The notes beneath the pieces were generated by a model. That model searched no databases, was not told where the DNA came from, and saw nothing but the letters and a program-made list of their open reading frames with translations. From assembly GCF_009739515.1 (NCBI RefSeq), contig NZ_CP046535.1, forward strand, positions 620,001 through 684,000: DNA of 64,000 nt. The letters run 5' to 3'. This DNA is from Sphingomonas profundi (GTDB lineage Bacteria; Pseudomonadota; Alphaproteobacteria; Sphingomonadales; Sphingomonadaceae). Shown one piece after another: positions 1-9,582 of this stretch (position 1 is the first letter of the stretch; the number at the start of each line of letters is the position of its first letter). The translations under genes and the position numbers were made by a program.

Positions 1-135
1 TGTCGCGTGCACGGCCGCGACGAACGGATCGGTATGTCGGTCCAGACCGGCCAGCTCAGTCGCGATGCGTTGTTCGTCCTGACGCTTCTGCTCGGACGGC
101 TGTCGATCCTGCACGTTGCACTCCACATCGATCAT
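1..135 (-). CDS. N-terminus of probable PAS-domain histidine kinase (runs off left edge)
   Basis: An open frame of exactly 45 codons starts at the ATG whose complement is 133-135 and continues off the window. An AAGGG-like ribosome binding site lies about 6 bases upstream. The visible residues are hydrophilic, and the stretch LAGLDRHTDPFVAAVHAT resembles what commonly precedes the PAS/LOV core (ATRMPM...) of sphingomonad HWE/LOV sensor kinases. The PAS core itself is outside the window, so the family call is by resemblance of this leader only. It lies left of the putative attachment core at 432, so it should be native chromosome that followed the tRNA-Glu gene before the element integrated. 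Confidence 0.45.
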   Translation of the reverse strand, partial: MIDVECNVQDRQPSEQKRQDEQRIATELAGLDRHTDPFVAAVHAT

Positions 136-431
136 CGCCCTTGCCCTAACCGACCGGATTCCGGATGGAAATGGCGATCGACTGCGGGCTGCGCTGATGC
201 ACCGGGCGGGGATGGCGATCCACGACCGAATATCCAGCACTGCCTGGCCGCCTCGCCAGACCGGCCGCTCGTTCACGATTTGAACGGCTCGGGCCTCCGC
301 AGGATGAAGGCGATCAACCGGATCATGTCCGACCCATTCGCAAGATGATCGAGCACGCAGTTGCGTGCCTGTGAAATTTCGATGCGAGGACTGCGATCCG
401 CAAATTCAGCTGAGTGCCCGAATTTACGATA

Positions 432-448
432 TGGTGACCCCTACGGGA
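432..448. repeat. Left attachment-core copy (17-bp repeat of tRNA-Glu 3' end)
   Basis: TGGTGACCCCTACGGGA occurs here and again at 60642-60658, where it is the complement of the CCA end, acceptor stem and part of the T arm of tRNA-Glu. The two copies are direct repeats bounding about 60.2 kb that carries an integrase next to the tRNA copy. This is the classical arrangement left by tyrosine-recombinase integration into a tRNA 3' end. The match ends abruptly after the 17 bases. The 296 bases between the kinase start (135) and this site hold no gene I can support. Confidence 0.85.
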
Positions 449-1216
449 GGTGAACGCGCCAGTAAAAAACCGCAGAAATCCATGGGTTTCGGTGCTGCAA
501 AATCGCAGCGCTGTACCCGTTGGCTGACTCCCCGCTGTACCTGCTGATTAGTGGTGGCGGTCTCTTACCGGAGAGCAAAGCCGAGCGCCAGCGTGCAGGC
601 GGAGATCGATGTACCGCCGGCACAAAAGCTGCGTTTATGGATGACGGACAGCTACTTAGGTTCGGTCCGCTTAGCCAGGCTCCGCAGGACCGGCACTTGC
701 TGTTCTGAGCCGGTACCCGCAGCGGTGGCTCACAAGGGTATGGTCTAATTGGCCAGCCAGGGGAGCAGGGCAGGGCGACTGCCGTCGAACAGTGCTGGTC
801 ATCGGGCAGATCGGCGCGGCACTGCGATAAGGCGGTTGTTCGGAGAGCCCGCAAAAGTCCCGTTTCTCCATGTCCGAAACAACGTTTCAGGAAACGCGCT
901 TGGGAACAGATTTCGGGAAAGCGGTCTCCACGAACGGCTCAGGATAACCGATCTCGTTAGGGTATCCCCTTGAAGGTTCCCAATTGGGAAGCCCGACAGC
1001 TATCGCTTCGGGAGCAGAGAGTTAGATTTCATCTGGTAAGCCGACCAATTCCGCTAAGATATGTTGTAGCTCAACCGCTTTCCGCGGAACAGCAAATCGG
1101 TGCAGATCGCATGCGTACGCTATAGCGCACGCCATCGCTCCACTAAGGCATCCGATAAAAATGACGGCAGAGCCGATAAATCGGGAACGAATGGCACTTG
1201 GTGCCATTATAGTCAG
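449..1216. other. Left-end region without a supportable gene
   Basis: No reading frame here has convincing coding character; the longest minus-strand frame (441-854) is rich in Pro, Ser, Arg and Cys and overlaps the attachment core. The region contains a 13-bp sequence (470-482) that is repeated inverted near the integrase end, and a perfect 14-bp palindrome TTCCCAATTGGGAA at 977-990. It may hold degraded gene remnants and the left-end recombination sites of the element. Confidence 0.5.
470..482 (+). repeat. Candidate integrase arm site, left copy
   Basis: CCGCAGAAATCCA is found here on the plus strand, 21 bases inside the left core, and as its reverse complement at 60616-60628, 13 bases inside the right core. 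In the excised circle the two would flank the core as inverted repeats, as arm or core-flanking sites for a tyrosine integrase would. Function is inferred from position and identity only. Confidence 0.5.
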
Positions 1217-1843
1217 GTGTTTATCGTTCATCATCTGCCTGCCAGCCGCTCCCACCGCATCCTCTGGCTGTTGGAGGAGCTGGGGCAGCCCTATGAGATC
1301 GTCTTGCACAAGCGCGATCCGCAAACGATGCGGGCGTCGCCTGACCTTGGTGATGTGAGCCGGTTCGGCAAAGCCCCTGCGCTGAATGTCGACGGCGCCA
1401 CGCTGATCGAGTCCGGCGCGATCGTGGAAGAGGTGCTGCGCCGTATAGGCGGAGGACGGCTTGTCCCTAAAGATAATGACGCCCGCGAGCGGCACACCAT
1501 ATTTCTCCACTTCGTCGAGGCAACCGCCATGCCGGCGTTGCTCGTCGACATGACCAAAGGGATGGGCGCGTCCGTGCCGGAGGCGATCCGCTGGATGCTC
1601 GGTCCTGAGGGGAGCGACGTTCTCACCTTCATCCAGGAGGAATTGGGCGAAGGCTTTTACCTCTTCGAGAACGCGCTGACCGCCGCAGACATCATGCTGT
1701 GGTACGCCATGCGCGTTGCGTCCTCCCGGCCAGACTGGGGCCGACATCCCAGACTTGCGGCATATCTTGCACGACTGGAGGCCCGACCGGCGTTCCAGGC
1801 GGCCGTCGCACGCGGCGGATCGGTTGAAATGCGGACTGAGTGA
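1217..1843 (+). CDS. Glutathione S-transferase
   Basis: About 208 residues, the normal length for a cytosolic GST. The N-terminal thioredoxin-like half shows HHLPASRSHRILWLLEELG followed by the ...FGKAPAL... cis-proline region and LIESGAIVEEVL, typical of the glutathione-binding site; the C-terminal helical half has LTAADIMLWYAMR. I chose the GTG at 1217 because the family starts one residue before the first beta strand; the open frame extends upstream to 1100 but that extension has no family resemblance. The stop overlaps the GTG start of the next gene (TetR) by three bases, so the two are probably co-transcribed. Likely role: conjugation or reduction of electrophilic compounds with glutathione. 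Substrate unknown. Confidence 0.85.
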   Translation: MFIVHHLPASRSHRILWLLEELGQPYEIVLHKRDPQTMRASPDLGDVSRFGKAPALNVDGATLIESGAIVEEVLRRIGGGRLVPKDNDARERHTIFLHFVEATAMPALLVDMTKGMGASVPEAIRWMLGPEGSDVLTFIQEELGEGFYLFENALTAADIMLWYAMRVASSRPDWGRHPRLAAYLARLEARPAFQAAVARGGSVEMRTE

Positions 1844-2415
1844 GCAACCGGCCGGGTTTGGCGGCCGACCGTCGCAATGCCGTGATCGATGCCGCTATCA
1901 CCGAATTTGTTCGCGCGGGCTTTGAGGCGACAACGGTAGACGTGATCGCTCGGCTCGCCGGCGTGTCCCGCCGCACCGTGTTCCGCTATTTCGCGGCAAA
2001 GGAGGACATCGTCGTCGCCTGGTCGATGGCGACAGGGCCGATGCTCGCCGCAGCCATAGATGCGGAACTGACCAGGCGGGCGCCGCTCGTTGCGGCAACA
2101 TCGGCTGTCCTCTGCCACTTGGGAGATAACGAACATATACAGGGCCTGTCGCTTGAGGTCGCGCGATTGATCGAGGCGACTCCGTCGCTCAAGGCGCGTG
2201 CTCACGAGAAATATGCCGCGTGGGAGGAACTGATCGCCGATACGCTGGCTCGGCAAGGTGCCGATCCGATCGCCGCGGCGATGGCGGCAACGGTCGCGAT
2301 CGGTGGCCTGCGCGTCGCGGTCACGCAGTGGTTGCGGCTGGACGGCGCGCGCAGCGTCCTGGCCCTTACGCAAGACGCTTACGCCGCATTGCCGCGGCTC
2401 AATGGAGACGGATGA
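1840..2415 (+). CDS. TetR/AcrR family transcriptional regulator
   Basis: 191 residues. The first 50 or so residues form a TetR DNA-binding domain, with a recognition region DVIARLAGVSRRTVFRYF followed by AAKEDIV. The rest is alpha-helical ligand-binding domain without a recognisable specificity. GTG start overlaps the GST stop (GTGA), and its own stop overlaps the start of the SDR gene (ATGATG), so GST, TetR and SDR form one translationally coupled unit. It probably represses this small detoxification operon in the absence of an unknown ligand. Confidence 0.85.
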   Translation: MSNRPGLAADRRNAVIDAAITEFVRAGFEATTVDVIARLAGVSRRTVFRYFAAKEDIVVAWSMATGPMLAAAIDAELTRRAPLVAATSAVLCHLGDNEHIQGLSLEVARLIEATPSLKARAHEKYAAWEELIADTLARQGADPIAAAMAATVAIGGLRVAVTQWLRLDGARSVLALTQDAYAALPRLNGDG

Positions 2416-3028
2416 TGGAAGGATTGCAGGACAAGGTCGTGATCGTGACGGGCGCTACCGGCGGTCAAGGCGAAGCCGAGGTGCGCCTCCTCGTCGCCGC
2501 GGGTGCCAAGGTGGTATTCGGTGGCCGCAGCGAGGCGGACGGCACCCGCATCGCCGACGAACTTGGCGACCATGCCGTATTTCAACGGCACAATGTCGGG
2601 GATGAAGCCGAGTGGCAAGCGATCGTCGCGACCGCCGAGGAGCGGTTCGGGCGTGTCGATGGCCTCGTCAACAATGCGGGCGTCACCATCACTGGCCTGC
2701 TTACGGACGTCGATGCAGGCGAGGTGATGGACGGCATCCGTACCAACCAGCTGGGCGTGCTGCTCGGCATGAAACATGTCGTGCCTGCCATGCGTCGCGC
2801 GGGGGGCGGGTCCATCGTCAACATCGGTTCGGAGGCTGGAACTCGCGGCTATCCGCAAGCAATCGCCTATTCCGGCACCAAGGCGGCGGTTGCAGGCATG
2901 ACACGCACCGCCTCTGCCGAACTGGCGGCCGACCGCATCCGCGTGAACCTCGTCATGCCGGGGCCGATCGACACGCCGATGATCTCCAACGCAAGCGGTA
3001 GCGACGCGGCCGACAGATTGGCCAAGAC
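2412..3028 (+). pseudogene. Short-chain dehydrogenase/reductase, 3' end lost at an IS21 insertion
   Basis: About 205 residues remain of an SDR that would normally be about 250. The NAD(P)-binding motif TGATGGQGEAE, the NNAG motif, the catalytic serine region (NIGSEAG) and the YSGTK active-site motif are present. The conserved PGPIDTPM stretch follows, then the gene runs into the IS21 end at 3029. No continuation is found on the far side of the IS (5577 onward) or beside the second IS copy, so the missing C-terminus (substrate loop and dimer interface) was deleted or moved. Start overlaps the TetR stop. The reading frame continues into the IS for a fusion tail, which is unlikely to be functional. 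Confidence 0.85.
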
Positions 3029-3232
3029 TGTCAATCGGCTCGGGAAGTTGACCCCGTATCGGCGTGCAAGTTTGACCCCCTTTTCTGATGGCAGCCGGGT
3101 TGTCCCGGTAGTCCACAGGAGGGCCCCGCGGCCGGCGCCGCGCGCCGCCACGAGCGCAGGCGGTGACGGCCGTGGGAGGTGCCTGTGGACCCACCGGGTC
3201 AACCCGGGGGATGGGGGTCCGGGGGAAGGGTT

Positions 3233-3967
3233 TCAGGCGGCTTCGCGGTTCTTGAAGCGCCAGCTCTCGTTGCCGGTCTCGACGATGTCGCAGTGGTGGG
3301 TGAGCCGGTCGAGGAGCGCGGTCGTCATCTTGGCGTCGCCGAAGACCGTGGGCCACTCGCCGAAGGCAAGGTTGGTCGTCACCACCACCGAGGTCTGCTC
3401 GTAGAGCTTGCTGACGAGGTGGAAGAGCAACTGGCCGCCCGAGAGCGCGAAGGGCAGGTAGCCAAGCTCGTCGAGGATGACGAGGTCGAGCCGCGACAGG
3501 TGGTCGGCGATGCGCCCGGGGCGCCCGGCACGGGCCTCGGCCTCGAGCTGGTTCACGAGGTCGACGGTGTTGTAGAAGCGGACCCTCGCTCCGCCCCGCA
3601 CGCAGGCACGGCCCATGGCGATGGCGAGATGCGTCTTGCCCGTCCCGGTGCCGCCGACCAGCACGACGTTGCGCTGCGCTTCGAGGAAGGCACCCGTGCC
3701 GAGATCGCGGACCAGGCCTTCGTTGATGCCGGTGCCGGCGAAGTCGAAGTCGGCGAGCTCCTTGGCGAGCGGCAGCTTGGCGGTCGTCATCTGGTAGCGG
3801 ATGGAGCGGGCCTGCTTCTCGTCTATCTCGGCCTTGAGCAGGTCGCCGACGACGCGCTGAGCGGAGTGCTGCCGCTTCACGGCATCGGCGACGACCTCGT
3901 CATAGGCATGGCGCATGCCGACGAGCTTCAGCGTTCCCATCATCTCCAGGATGGCGTGACGTTCCAT
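3233..3967 (-). CDS. istB: IS21-family helper ATPase IstB, copy A (intact)
   Basis: 244 residues, the usual size. AAA+ domain with Walker A ([12 protein letters not shown], about residue 105) and Walker B ([12 protein letters not shown]), and the family C-terminal stretch [21 protein letters not shown]. In IS21 elements IstB assembles on DNA and directs the IstA transposase to target sites. The ATG at 3967 has a good AGGAGG site (its complement is at 3971-3976). This copy is intact, whereas the copy in IS B carries two one-base deletions. Confidence 0.9.
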   Translation of the reverse strand: MERHAILEMMGTLKLVGMRHAYDEVVADAVKRQHSAQRVVGDLLKAEIDEKQARSIRYQMTTAKLPLAKELADFDFAGTGINEGLVRDLGTGAFLEAQRNVVLVGGTGTGKTHLAIAMGRACVRGGARVRFYNTVDLVNQLEAEARAGRPGRIADHLSRLDLVILDELGYLPFALSGGQLLFHLVSKLYEQTSVVVTTNLAFGEWPTVFGDAKMTTALLDRLTHHCDIVETGNESWRFKNREAA

Positions 3968-5464
3968 AAGGCCTCCTCAGGCTGTCGTAGCGGGCGCAGT
4001 CGGCGACGGGCTCGCGGGCGAGCCGCAGAGCCTCGGGCGTGGCGATGCTGGCGGGCGCGGCGGTCTGGCGCTGGCGGGTGAGCACGTTGAGCACGACGTC
4101 ACGGCTGACGGTGCCGCCGGCCAGCGCCTCGGCACAGGCCGCCTCGACGGCGTCCAGTCCGTCCGTCGTCACCGCCGCCAGGATGCCCACCATCTGGCGG
4201 TCGCCGTCGGCATGGCCCGCCAGCCTCCGCCTGACGCGTTCCAGCGCCACCGGCAGCGGCCAGTCCTTGAAGGGCGCACCGTTCCTCAGCGCACCCGGCT
4301 TGCGCTCGAGGACCGGCACATAGTGCCAAGGGTCGTAGACCGTTTGGTCGCGCCCGAAGCGCCGGGCATGCTCGCCGACGACTTCGCCGTCCTGCCGGAT
4401 GACGATGCGCTCGGCATAGGCGTGCACCTCGACCGGGCGCCCGCCGCCTTCGCGTGCACCGAGTATTTGTTGTAGTCGAAGCGGACCAGCAGCGTCTTCG
4501 ACACCGCCGCCGGCAAGGCGTGGAAGCCGTCGAAGGGACCACGGTAGGCGATGAGCGCAGGCTGGTCGGCCGCCTCGAACACCTGCCAGACTGTGTAGTC
4601 CCTGAGCTCGGGATGCGCGGCACGCTGGGCATGGGCGGTGCAGCGGTCGAGCAGCCAGGCGTTGAGCTCGTCGTAGCTCCTGAAGCGCAGCCGCGGCGTG
4701 AAGAAGCGCTCGCGCACGAGCCCGACCTGGTTCTCGACCTGGCCCTTCTCCCAGCCCGATGCCGGCGTGCACGCCACCGGCTCGACGAGGTAGTGGCCGC
4801 ACATCTGCTGGAAGCGGCGGTTGTAGCGCCGCTCACGACCGACGAAGATGGCGTCCACCGCGGTCTTCATGTTGTCGTAGATGCCGCGCTGACAGGCGCC
4901 GCCGAAGAAGGCGAACGCCCGGTCGTGGGCGTCGAACACCATCTCCTGGCTCTCGCGCGGATAAGCTCGCACGAAGAACATCCGGCTGTGGCAGAGCCGC
5001 ATGTGCGCAACCTTCACCGTCGTCGTCGCGCCGGCGATGACGACGACCTCGTGGCTCCAGTCGAACTGGTAGGCCTCGCCGGGCGCGAAGCTCAGCGGCA
5101 CGTAGGCCGCGGCCGTGACCGCCGACCGCTCACGCTGCCATGCCGTGGCATAGCGACGCACGGCATCGTAGCCGCCGCGGTAGCCCAGCCCCTGCAGCTC
5201 CTCGTACACCCGGACCAGCGTCAGGCGCTCGCGCCGCTGCTTGCGCTCGTTGGCCTCCAGCAGCCGCTCGAGATCCGCCGACCATGGCCCGAGCTTCGGC
5301 AGCGGCTGCACCGTCCGCTCGTAGGAGAAGTCCGTCTCGCCGGACCGCAGCACCTTGCGCACCGTGTTCCGCGACACCCGCAGGTCGCGCACGATCTCCT
5401 TGATGCTCTTACCCTTGACGTAGAACTCGCGCCGGATGCGCGCCACCGTCTCCACGACCAGCAT
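3900..5464 (-). pseudogene. istA: IS21-family transposase IstA, copy A (frameshifted)
   Basis: The first frame (5464 down to about 4450) encodes a helix-turn-helix (KSIKEIVRDLRVSRNTVRKV) and the DDE integrase core (YQFDWSHE... for the first Asp, GIYDNMKTAVDAI for the second, and the KGQVENQVGLVRER glutamate region). Near 4440-4450 the C-terminal part (PVEVHAYAERIVI... onward) is in another frame; one base added to a C pair there would restore the family reading NKYSVHAKA...GRPVEV. The same shift is present in copy B. It may be a real inactivating mutation in the parent IS, or a shared consensus error. If real, transposase activity is probably lost. Confidence 0.8.
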
Positions 5465-5655
5465 TCTCCCCGACCGCTCCTGCGCAAAGCGCCGGGCGTG
5501 AACCGCTCAGTTCAGGGGGGTCAATTTTGCACGCCGATCAGCCCCGAACGGGGTCAACATTGCACGCTGATTCACATCGGACGCGGATTTTCGAACGGCG
5601 CGGTATTCCCTCTCGCCGATCCCAACGGGAACGGCGCACTCGAAACCGCAGCGCC

Positions 5656-6561
5656 TTATGAGAGGGCCGCGCCAGAGGTTTGTAACAGCAGCGCCCGTAT
5701 CCAGCGCTGCCCCTCGTCGTTGTGCGTACGCCCGTGCCAGACGGCGAGCTTGGTAAAGCCAGGCACAGCGACCGGCGGGTTGACGAAGACCAGCCCATCC
5801 GCGCCGGCAGCAAGGCGGTGTGGCACCACGGCGATCAGGTCGGTCGCGCGCAGCACCTCGGCGAGCGCCAGGAAGCTGTGGAAGGACAGCGCGACATGTC
5901 GGTGCCGGTGCAATCCGGCAAGCACTTCGTCGGTGACGCCGTGGAACGCGCCGCCCGAGAAGGAGACGAGCGCGTGATCGAGCGCACAGAAACGATCGAG
6001 CGACAGGGTGCCGTCTGCATCCGGGTGTCCGGCGCGCAGCGCGCAGACGTAAGTCTCATCGAACAGCCGACGCGAATGAAGGTCCGGTGGGGCGGTGTCC
6101 GGGGTCATCAGCGCAAGATCGAGTTCGCCGCGCTCGAACTGCCGGGCGACGAGCGCATTATCGACGGGTCGCGTCGCAACCCGGATACCGGGTGCCTGTC
6201 GGCGCAGCGCCGTCACGAACGGCACCACGATGGCTTGCAGCGCATAGTCGGTGGCCGCGATCGTCAGCGTGAAGCTCGCCGTCGCCGGATCGAAGGCGGC
6301 CGGCCGGAGCAGCGCCTCGATCTCCTCCAGTATCTGTTTGACGGGCGCCGCCAGCGTCAGCGCCCGCAGTGTTGGCTGAACGCCGCGCTGCGAGCGCACG
6401 AACAGGGGGTCGTCGAAGCTTTCGCGTAGCCGTGTGAGCATGCCGCTGACCGCCGGCTGGGTCACGCCGAGCCGATAGGCTGCCTTGCTGACGTGTCTCT
6501 CGTCGAGCAGCGCATCCAGCGCGCGGAGCAGGTTGAGGTCGATCGTTCTGATATCACGCAC
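5656..6561 (-). CDS. LysR-family transcriptional regulator
   Basis: 301 residues, full length for the family. N-terminal winged helix (DLNLLRALDALLDERHVSKAA... with VTQPAVSGML recognition helix), linker helix, then the effector-binding domain starting at about residue 90 (FTLTIAATDYALQAIVVPF). The domain organisation resembles the NodD/NahR-type branch, which often controls aromatic or xenobiotic metabolism. It is divergent from the SRPBCC and flavin-reductase genes at 6662 and 7215, with a 100-bp shared promoter region (6562-6661), and so probably regulates them. Its stop lies 80 bp from the IS21 copy A end, so its downstream context may have been altered. Confidence 0.9.
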   Translation of the reverse strand: MRDIRTIDLNLLRALDALLDERHVSKAAYRLGVTQPAVSGMLTRLRESFDDPLFVRSQRGVQPTLRALTLAAPVKQILEEIEALLRPAAFDPATASFTLTIAATDYALQAIVVPFVTALRRQAPGIRVATRPVDNALVARQFERGELDLALMTPDTAPPDLHSRRLFDETYVCALRAGHPDADGTLSLDRFCALDHALVSFSGGAFHGVTDEVLAGLHRHRHVALSFHSFLALAEVLRATDLIAVVPHRLAAGADGLVFVNPPVAVPGFTKLAVWHGRTHNDEGQRWIRALLLQTSGAALS

Positions 6562-6661
6562 GCTGATGCGCCTGATAGTTGAGGCTTATTGGCGTTATCG
6601 TGCCACGATGGCCATTTGCTGGGAAGCGGCAGCACGCCGACGCAACAAAAGCAGGTCCGAC

Positions 6662-7171
6662 ATGAATGCGATCCACTGGCCGGACGGCTACGTCCCCGGC
6701 TTCACCGACAACTTCGCCTCCAACGAGGTCATCGTCGCGGGGCTGTCCGCAGCAGATATCTGGCCGTTTCTCGCCGAGGCGTCGCGCTGGCCGGGCTACT
6801 ACGGCAACAGCGCCAACATTCGCTTGCCTGACGGCGCCGGTCCCGAGCTGGCCGGGGGTATGCGCTACTACTTTGAGACATTCGGTTTTCCGGTCGATGC
6901 TGAGGTAGTTGAATATGTCGAGCCATCGAGCGACGAACCCGGCCGCGTCGCCTGGCACGGTTGGTCGGGTGACGGTGACACCCGCCTCGACGTGCATCAT
7001 GCCTGGTTGATTGAGAACCTATCGGATGGTCGCGTTCGCATTCTGACGCAGGAAACGCAGAACGGCCGGCCTGCCAAGGACCTGGCAACCACCAAGCCGA
7101 ACCCGATGATCAACGGGCATCAGGACTGGCTCGACGGTCTCGTCTCCGCCGCCCGCAAGGCGAAGGGCTGA
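6662..7171 (+). CDS. SRPBCC (START-like) family protein
   Basis: 169 residues. The profile (VIVAGLSAADIWPFLAEASRWPGYY near the N-terminus, alternating beta strands, and a C-terminal amphipathic helix ending GLVSAARKAKG) is that of the SRPBCC fold, a hydrophobic-ligand pocket used by polyketide cyclases and lipid-transfer proteins. ATG at 6662 was preferred over the upstream in-frame starts because the fold begins about 20 residues later. It lies 43 bp upstream of the flavin oxidoreductase, same strand, likely one operon under the divergent LysR gene. Ligand unknown. Confidence 0.75.
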   Translation: MNAIHWPDGYVPGFTDNFASNEVIVAGLSAADIWPFLAEASRWPGYYGNSANIRLPDGAGPELAGGMRYYFETFGFPVDAEVVEYVEPSSDEPGRVAWHGWSGDGDTRLDVHHAWLIENLSDGRVRILTQETQNGRPAKDLATTKPNPMINGHQDWLDGLVSAARKAKG

Positions 7172-7214
7172 GCCTTTCGCAGCCGATCGCCACGACATCT
7201 CACGAGGAACATGC

Positions 7215-8330
7215 ATGTCCGCTCTCTTCCAGCCCTTCACGCTCAAGGGCGTGACGCTTCGCAACCGCATCGCGGTACCGCCGATGTGCCAGTACAGCGC
7301 CATCGATGGGCTCACCAACCGCTGGCACTGGGTGCATTACCCCTCGATCGCACGGGGCGGGGCGGGGCTGGTGATCGTCGAGGCGACCGGTGTCTCGCCC
7401 GATGGCCGCATCACTCCCGGTTGCACCGGCCTGTGGGACGACGGCCAGATCGAGGGCATGGCGCGCATCGCGGCCGAGATCAAAGCCGAAGGGTCAGTGC
7501 CAGGCATCCAGATCGGCCATGCCGGGCGCAAGGCCAGCGCCAACCGGCCGTGGGAGGGCGACGATCATATCCCGGCGGGCGATCCGTCCGGCTGGGAGAC
7601 GATCTCCCCCTCACCGATCGCCTTCGGTGGCGGGCTGTCGCGGACCCCACGCGAAATGACGCTGGCCGATATCGAGCGGGTCAAGGCCGACTTCGTGTCT
7701 GCCGCCAGGCGGGCACTCGCAGCCGGGTTCGAATGGCTGGAGCTGCATTTTGCGCACGGCTATCTCGCACAGAGCTTCTTCTCGGTTCACGCCAACAAGC
7801 GGACGGACGCCTATGGCGGGGATTGGCACGGTCGTGGACGGTTCCTCACGGAGACGTTGGAGGCGGTGCGCGCGGTATGGCCCGAGCACCTGCCGCTCAC
7901 CGCCCGCTTCGGCGTGATCGAGTTCGACGGTCGCGACGACGAGGCACTGGAAGAGTCGATCGCGCTCGTGAAGGCGTTTCGCGAGCGCGGACTCGATATG
8001 CTCAATGTCAGTATCGGTTTCTCGACGATCAAGGGCAAGACGCCTTGGGCCGAAGGATTCATGGCACCCTATGCCGGGCGCGTGCGGCAGGAAACGGGCC
8101 TTCCCGTCGCGACAGGATGGTGCATCGACGATCCCAAGGCCGCCAATGCCGCTGTCGAGCTGGACCTGCTTGACCTTGTAATGATCGCGCGCGCGCACCT
8201 TGCCGATCCGCACTACCCCTACGTCGCCGCACTTGCGTTGAACGAGCAGCGGCCGTCGTGGGTGCTTCCCGCTCCCTATGCGTATTGGCTGGAGCGATAT
8301 CGCGGCATCGGGAAGGCGGCGCCGCAATAG
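7215..8330 (+). CDS. NADH:flavin oxidoreductase, Old Yellow Enzyme family (YqjM/XenA-like)
   Basis: 371 residues, normal length. FMN-binding TIM barrel: NRIAVPPMCQYSA near residue 20 includes the cysteine characteristic of the YqjM/XenA class; the active-site pair is in LELHFAHGYL; DAYGG and the phosphate-binding ATGWCIDDP/IARAHLADP segments follow. These enzymes reduce activated C=C bonds of enones, nitro compounds and similar electrophiles with NAD(P)H. Ribosome binding site CACGAGGAA upstream of the ATG. Probably partner of the SRPBCC gene and under the LysR regulator, giving a small xenobiotic-reduction unit. Confidence 0.9.
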   Translation: MSALFQPFTLKGVTLRNRIAVPPMCQYSAIDGLTNRWHWVHYPSIARGGAGLVIVEATGVSPDGRITPGCTGLWDDGQIEGMARIAAEIKAEGSVPGIQIGHAGRKASANRPWEGDDHIPAGDPSGWETISPSPIAFGGGLSRTPREMTLADIERVKADFVSAARRALAAGFEWLELHFAHGYLAQSFFSVHANKRTDAYGGDWHGRGRFLTETLEAVRAVWPEHLPLTARFGVIEFDGRDDEALEESIALVKAFRERGLDMLNVSIGFSTIKGKTPWAEGFMAPYAGRVRQETGLPVATGWCIDDPKAANAAVELDLLDLVMIARAHLADPHYPYVAALALNEQRPSWVLPAPYAYWLERYRGIGKAAPQ

Positions 8331-8492
8331 GCTGTCAATCCTGACACACCATCGACCCCGCGAACGCCCGCGCCATGTTCCTGACCACTTCTTTTTGCAA
8401 AAACCGGCAGGTGAAAGTAGACTCTGAGGTTTGTACTTCACCTTTTGGAACGCTCTTTATAGTGAAGCAGTTACCGCAGTAAGGAGCTGGAC

Positions 8493-8966
8493 ATGACAAA
8501 TCCTGCCGCCGTGCATGGCAACTTCACTATCGAGCGGCGCTACGCCGCAGCGCCCGCCAAGGTGTTCGCCGCGTGCGCCGATCCCGCGATCAAGAAGAGC
8601 TGGTATGCGGAAAGTGATACGCATGAAATCAAGGCCTTCGAGAGCGACTTCCGCGTCGGTGGTGCCGAGCGGCTCACCTATCTGTTCGGGCCGGATACGC
8701 CCTTTCCCGGCGTAGAGCTGACGAACGACGGCGTCTTTCACGACATCGTTGACGGAGAGCGGATTATCATAGCGTCGCGCAGGGCGATCGCGGGCAGGCC
8801 AATTTCGGTTGCGCTGGAGACGATCGAGATTGCGGAGGCGGACGACGGAACGGCCCTCACCTGCACGTTCCAGGGTGTGTTCTTCGAGGGCTCCGACGGT
8901 CCCGCCATGCGTGAGCAGGGCTGGCGCGACCTGCTGGGTCGGCTCGGCCGCTCGCTGGCGGACTGA
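8493..8966 (+). CDS. SRPBCC/AHSA1-type protein
   Basis: 157 residues of AHSA1-type SRPBCC domain: FTIERRYAAAPAKVFAACAD at the start, then DFRVGGAERLTY and a C-terminal helix (REQGWRDLLGRLGRSLAD). ATG has an AAGGAGC site 8 bases upstream. The ArsR regulator follows after a single base; AHSA1-ArsR pairs are a widespread arrangement in proteobacteria and actinobacteria, usually a self-regulated unit of unclear substrate. Confidence 0.85.
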   Translation: MTNPAAVHGNFTIERRYAAAPAKVFAACADPAIKKSWYAESDTHEIKAFESDFRVGGAERLTYLFGPDTPFPGVELTNDGVFHDIVDGERIIIASRRAIAGRPISVALETIEIAEADDGTALTCTFQGVFFEGSDGPAMREQGWRDLLGRLGRSLAD

Positions 8967-8967
8967 C

Positions 8968-9321
8968 ATGGCGCGGCCACGCCGAAAGGTGGACGCCGAG
9001 CCGATCGATCTGCTGCTCAATGCGCTGGGTGATCCGACGCGGCGTCGCATGGTTGAATGGCTGGGCGAGCGCCCGCATGCCGTGTCGGCGTTGGCCGACA
9101 TGTCCGAAATCACGCTTACAGCTGTCGGTCAGCACCTCCGGGTTCTCGAGGAGGCAGGGTTGGTGACCAGCAGCAAGCTGGGCCGTGTCAGGTCCTGCCA
9201 GCTTGACTACAATGGCTTGAAGAGCGTCGAGCAATGGTTAGGCGCACGGCGATCAGCCTGGGACAGACGGCTCGATGCACTGGGATCGGTACTGTCTGAT
9301 CGACAGGAAGGCGATCGATAG
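8968..9321 (+). CDS. ArsR-family transcriptional regulator
   Basis: 117 residues with a winged helix: LLNALGDPTRRRMVEWL, recognition region EITLTAVGQHLRVLEEAGLV, wing SSKLGRVRSCQL. No cysteine pair that would suggest a metal site, so it belongs to the non-metal AHSA1-associated group. Starts one base after the AHSA1 stop and is almost certainly co-transcribed. Likely represses its own operon. Confidence 0.88.
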   Translation: MARPRRKVDAEPIDLLLNALGDPTRRRMVEWLGERPHAVSALADMSEITLTAVGQHLRVLEEAGLVTSSKLGRVRSCQLDYNGLKSVEQWLGARRSAWDRRLDALGSVLSDRQEGDR

Positions 9322-9582
9322 GCGGCGCTGGCTGCCCGCTTCGGCGTGTAACACGGGTTTGGGAATCATACGCTTTCCCATTTCACCATCGTTTACGGGA
9401 ATGGCGAAAGGGTAGGGCAGCGTGCATCGATCGGGCGCTGCACGACAAGAAAGCCTCTCGGCCGAAGCTTGTATTCTAAGCTGAACGCGCGGCTAGGCCG
9501 TTCATGAAAGATGAGTAAGATGGTCTCGATGCGTTCTTGGTCACGCTGCTTCCGGCGCAGCTAGATTGGCCACCCGCTCAGT

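Larger units (their letters stand above)
3029..5576 (-). mobile_element. IS21-family insertion sequence, copy A
   Basis: 2548 bp carrying istA and istB, transcribed leftward. Ends were set by comparing with copy B (51886-54427): identity stops at TGT on each side. The left end (transposon right end) reads TGTCAATCGGCTCGGGAAG and the right end, complemented, TGTGAATCAGCGTGCAATG, both followed by TTGACCCC, so the termini are imperfect inverted repeats. Internal repeats of GTGCAA...TTGACCCC motifs near both ends match the multiple transposase-binding sites known for IS21. No target duplication is visible (GCCAAGAC left, TCGGACGC right). Confidence 0.9.

Noticed and set aside
441..854. Minus-strand frame of 137 codons at the left end
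   Set aside because: Composition is atypical, it overlaps the attachment core and has no family resemblance.
4436..4456. Programmed ribosomal frameshift in istA
   Set aside because: The shift is not at a recognisable slippery sequence and IS21 istA genes are normally read in one frame; mutation or consensus error fits better.
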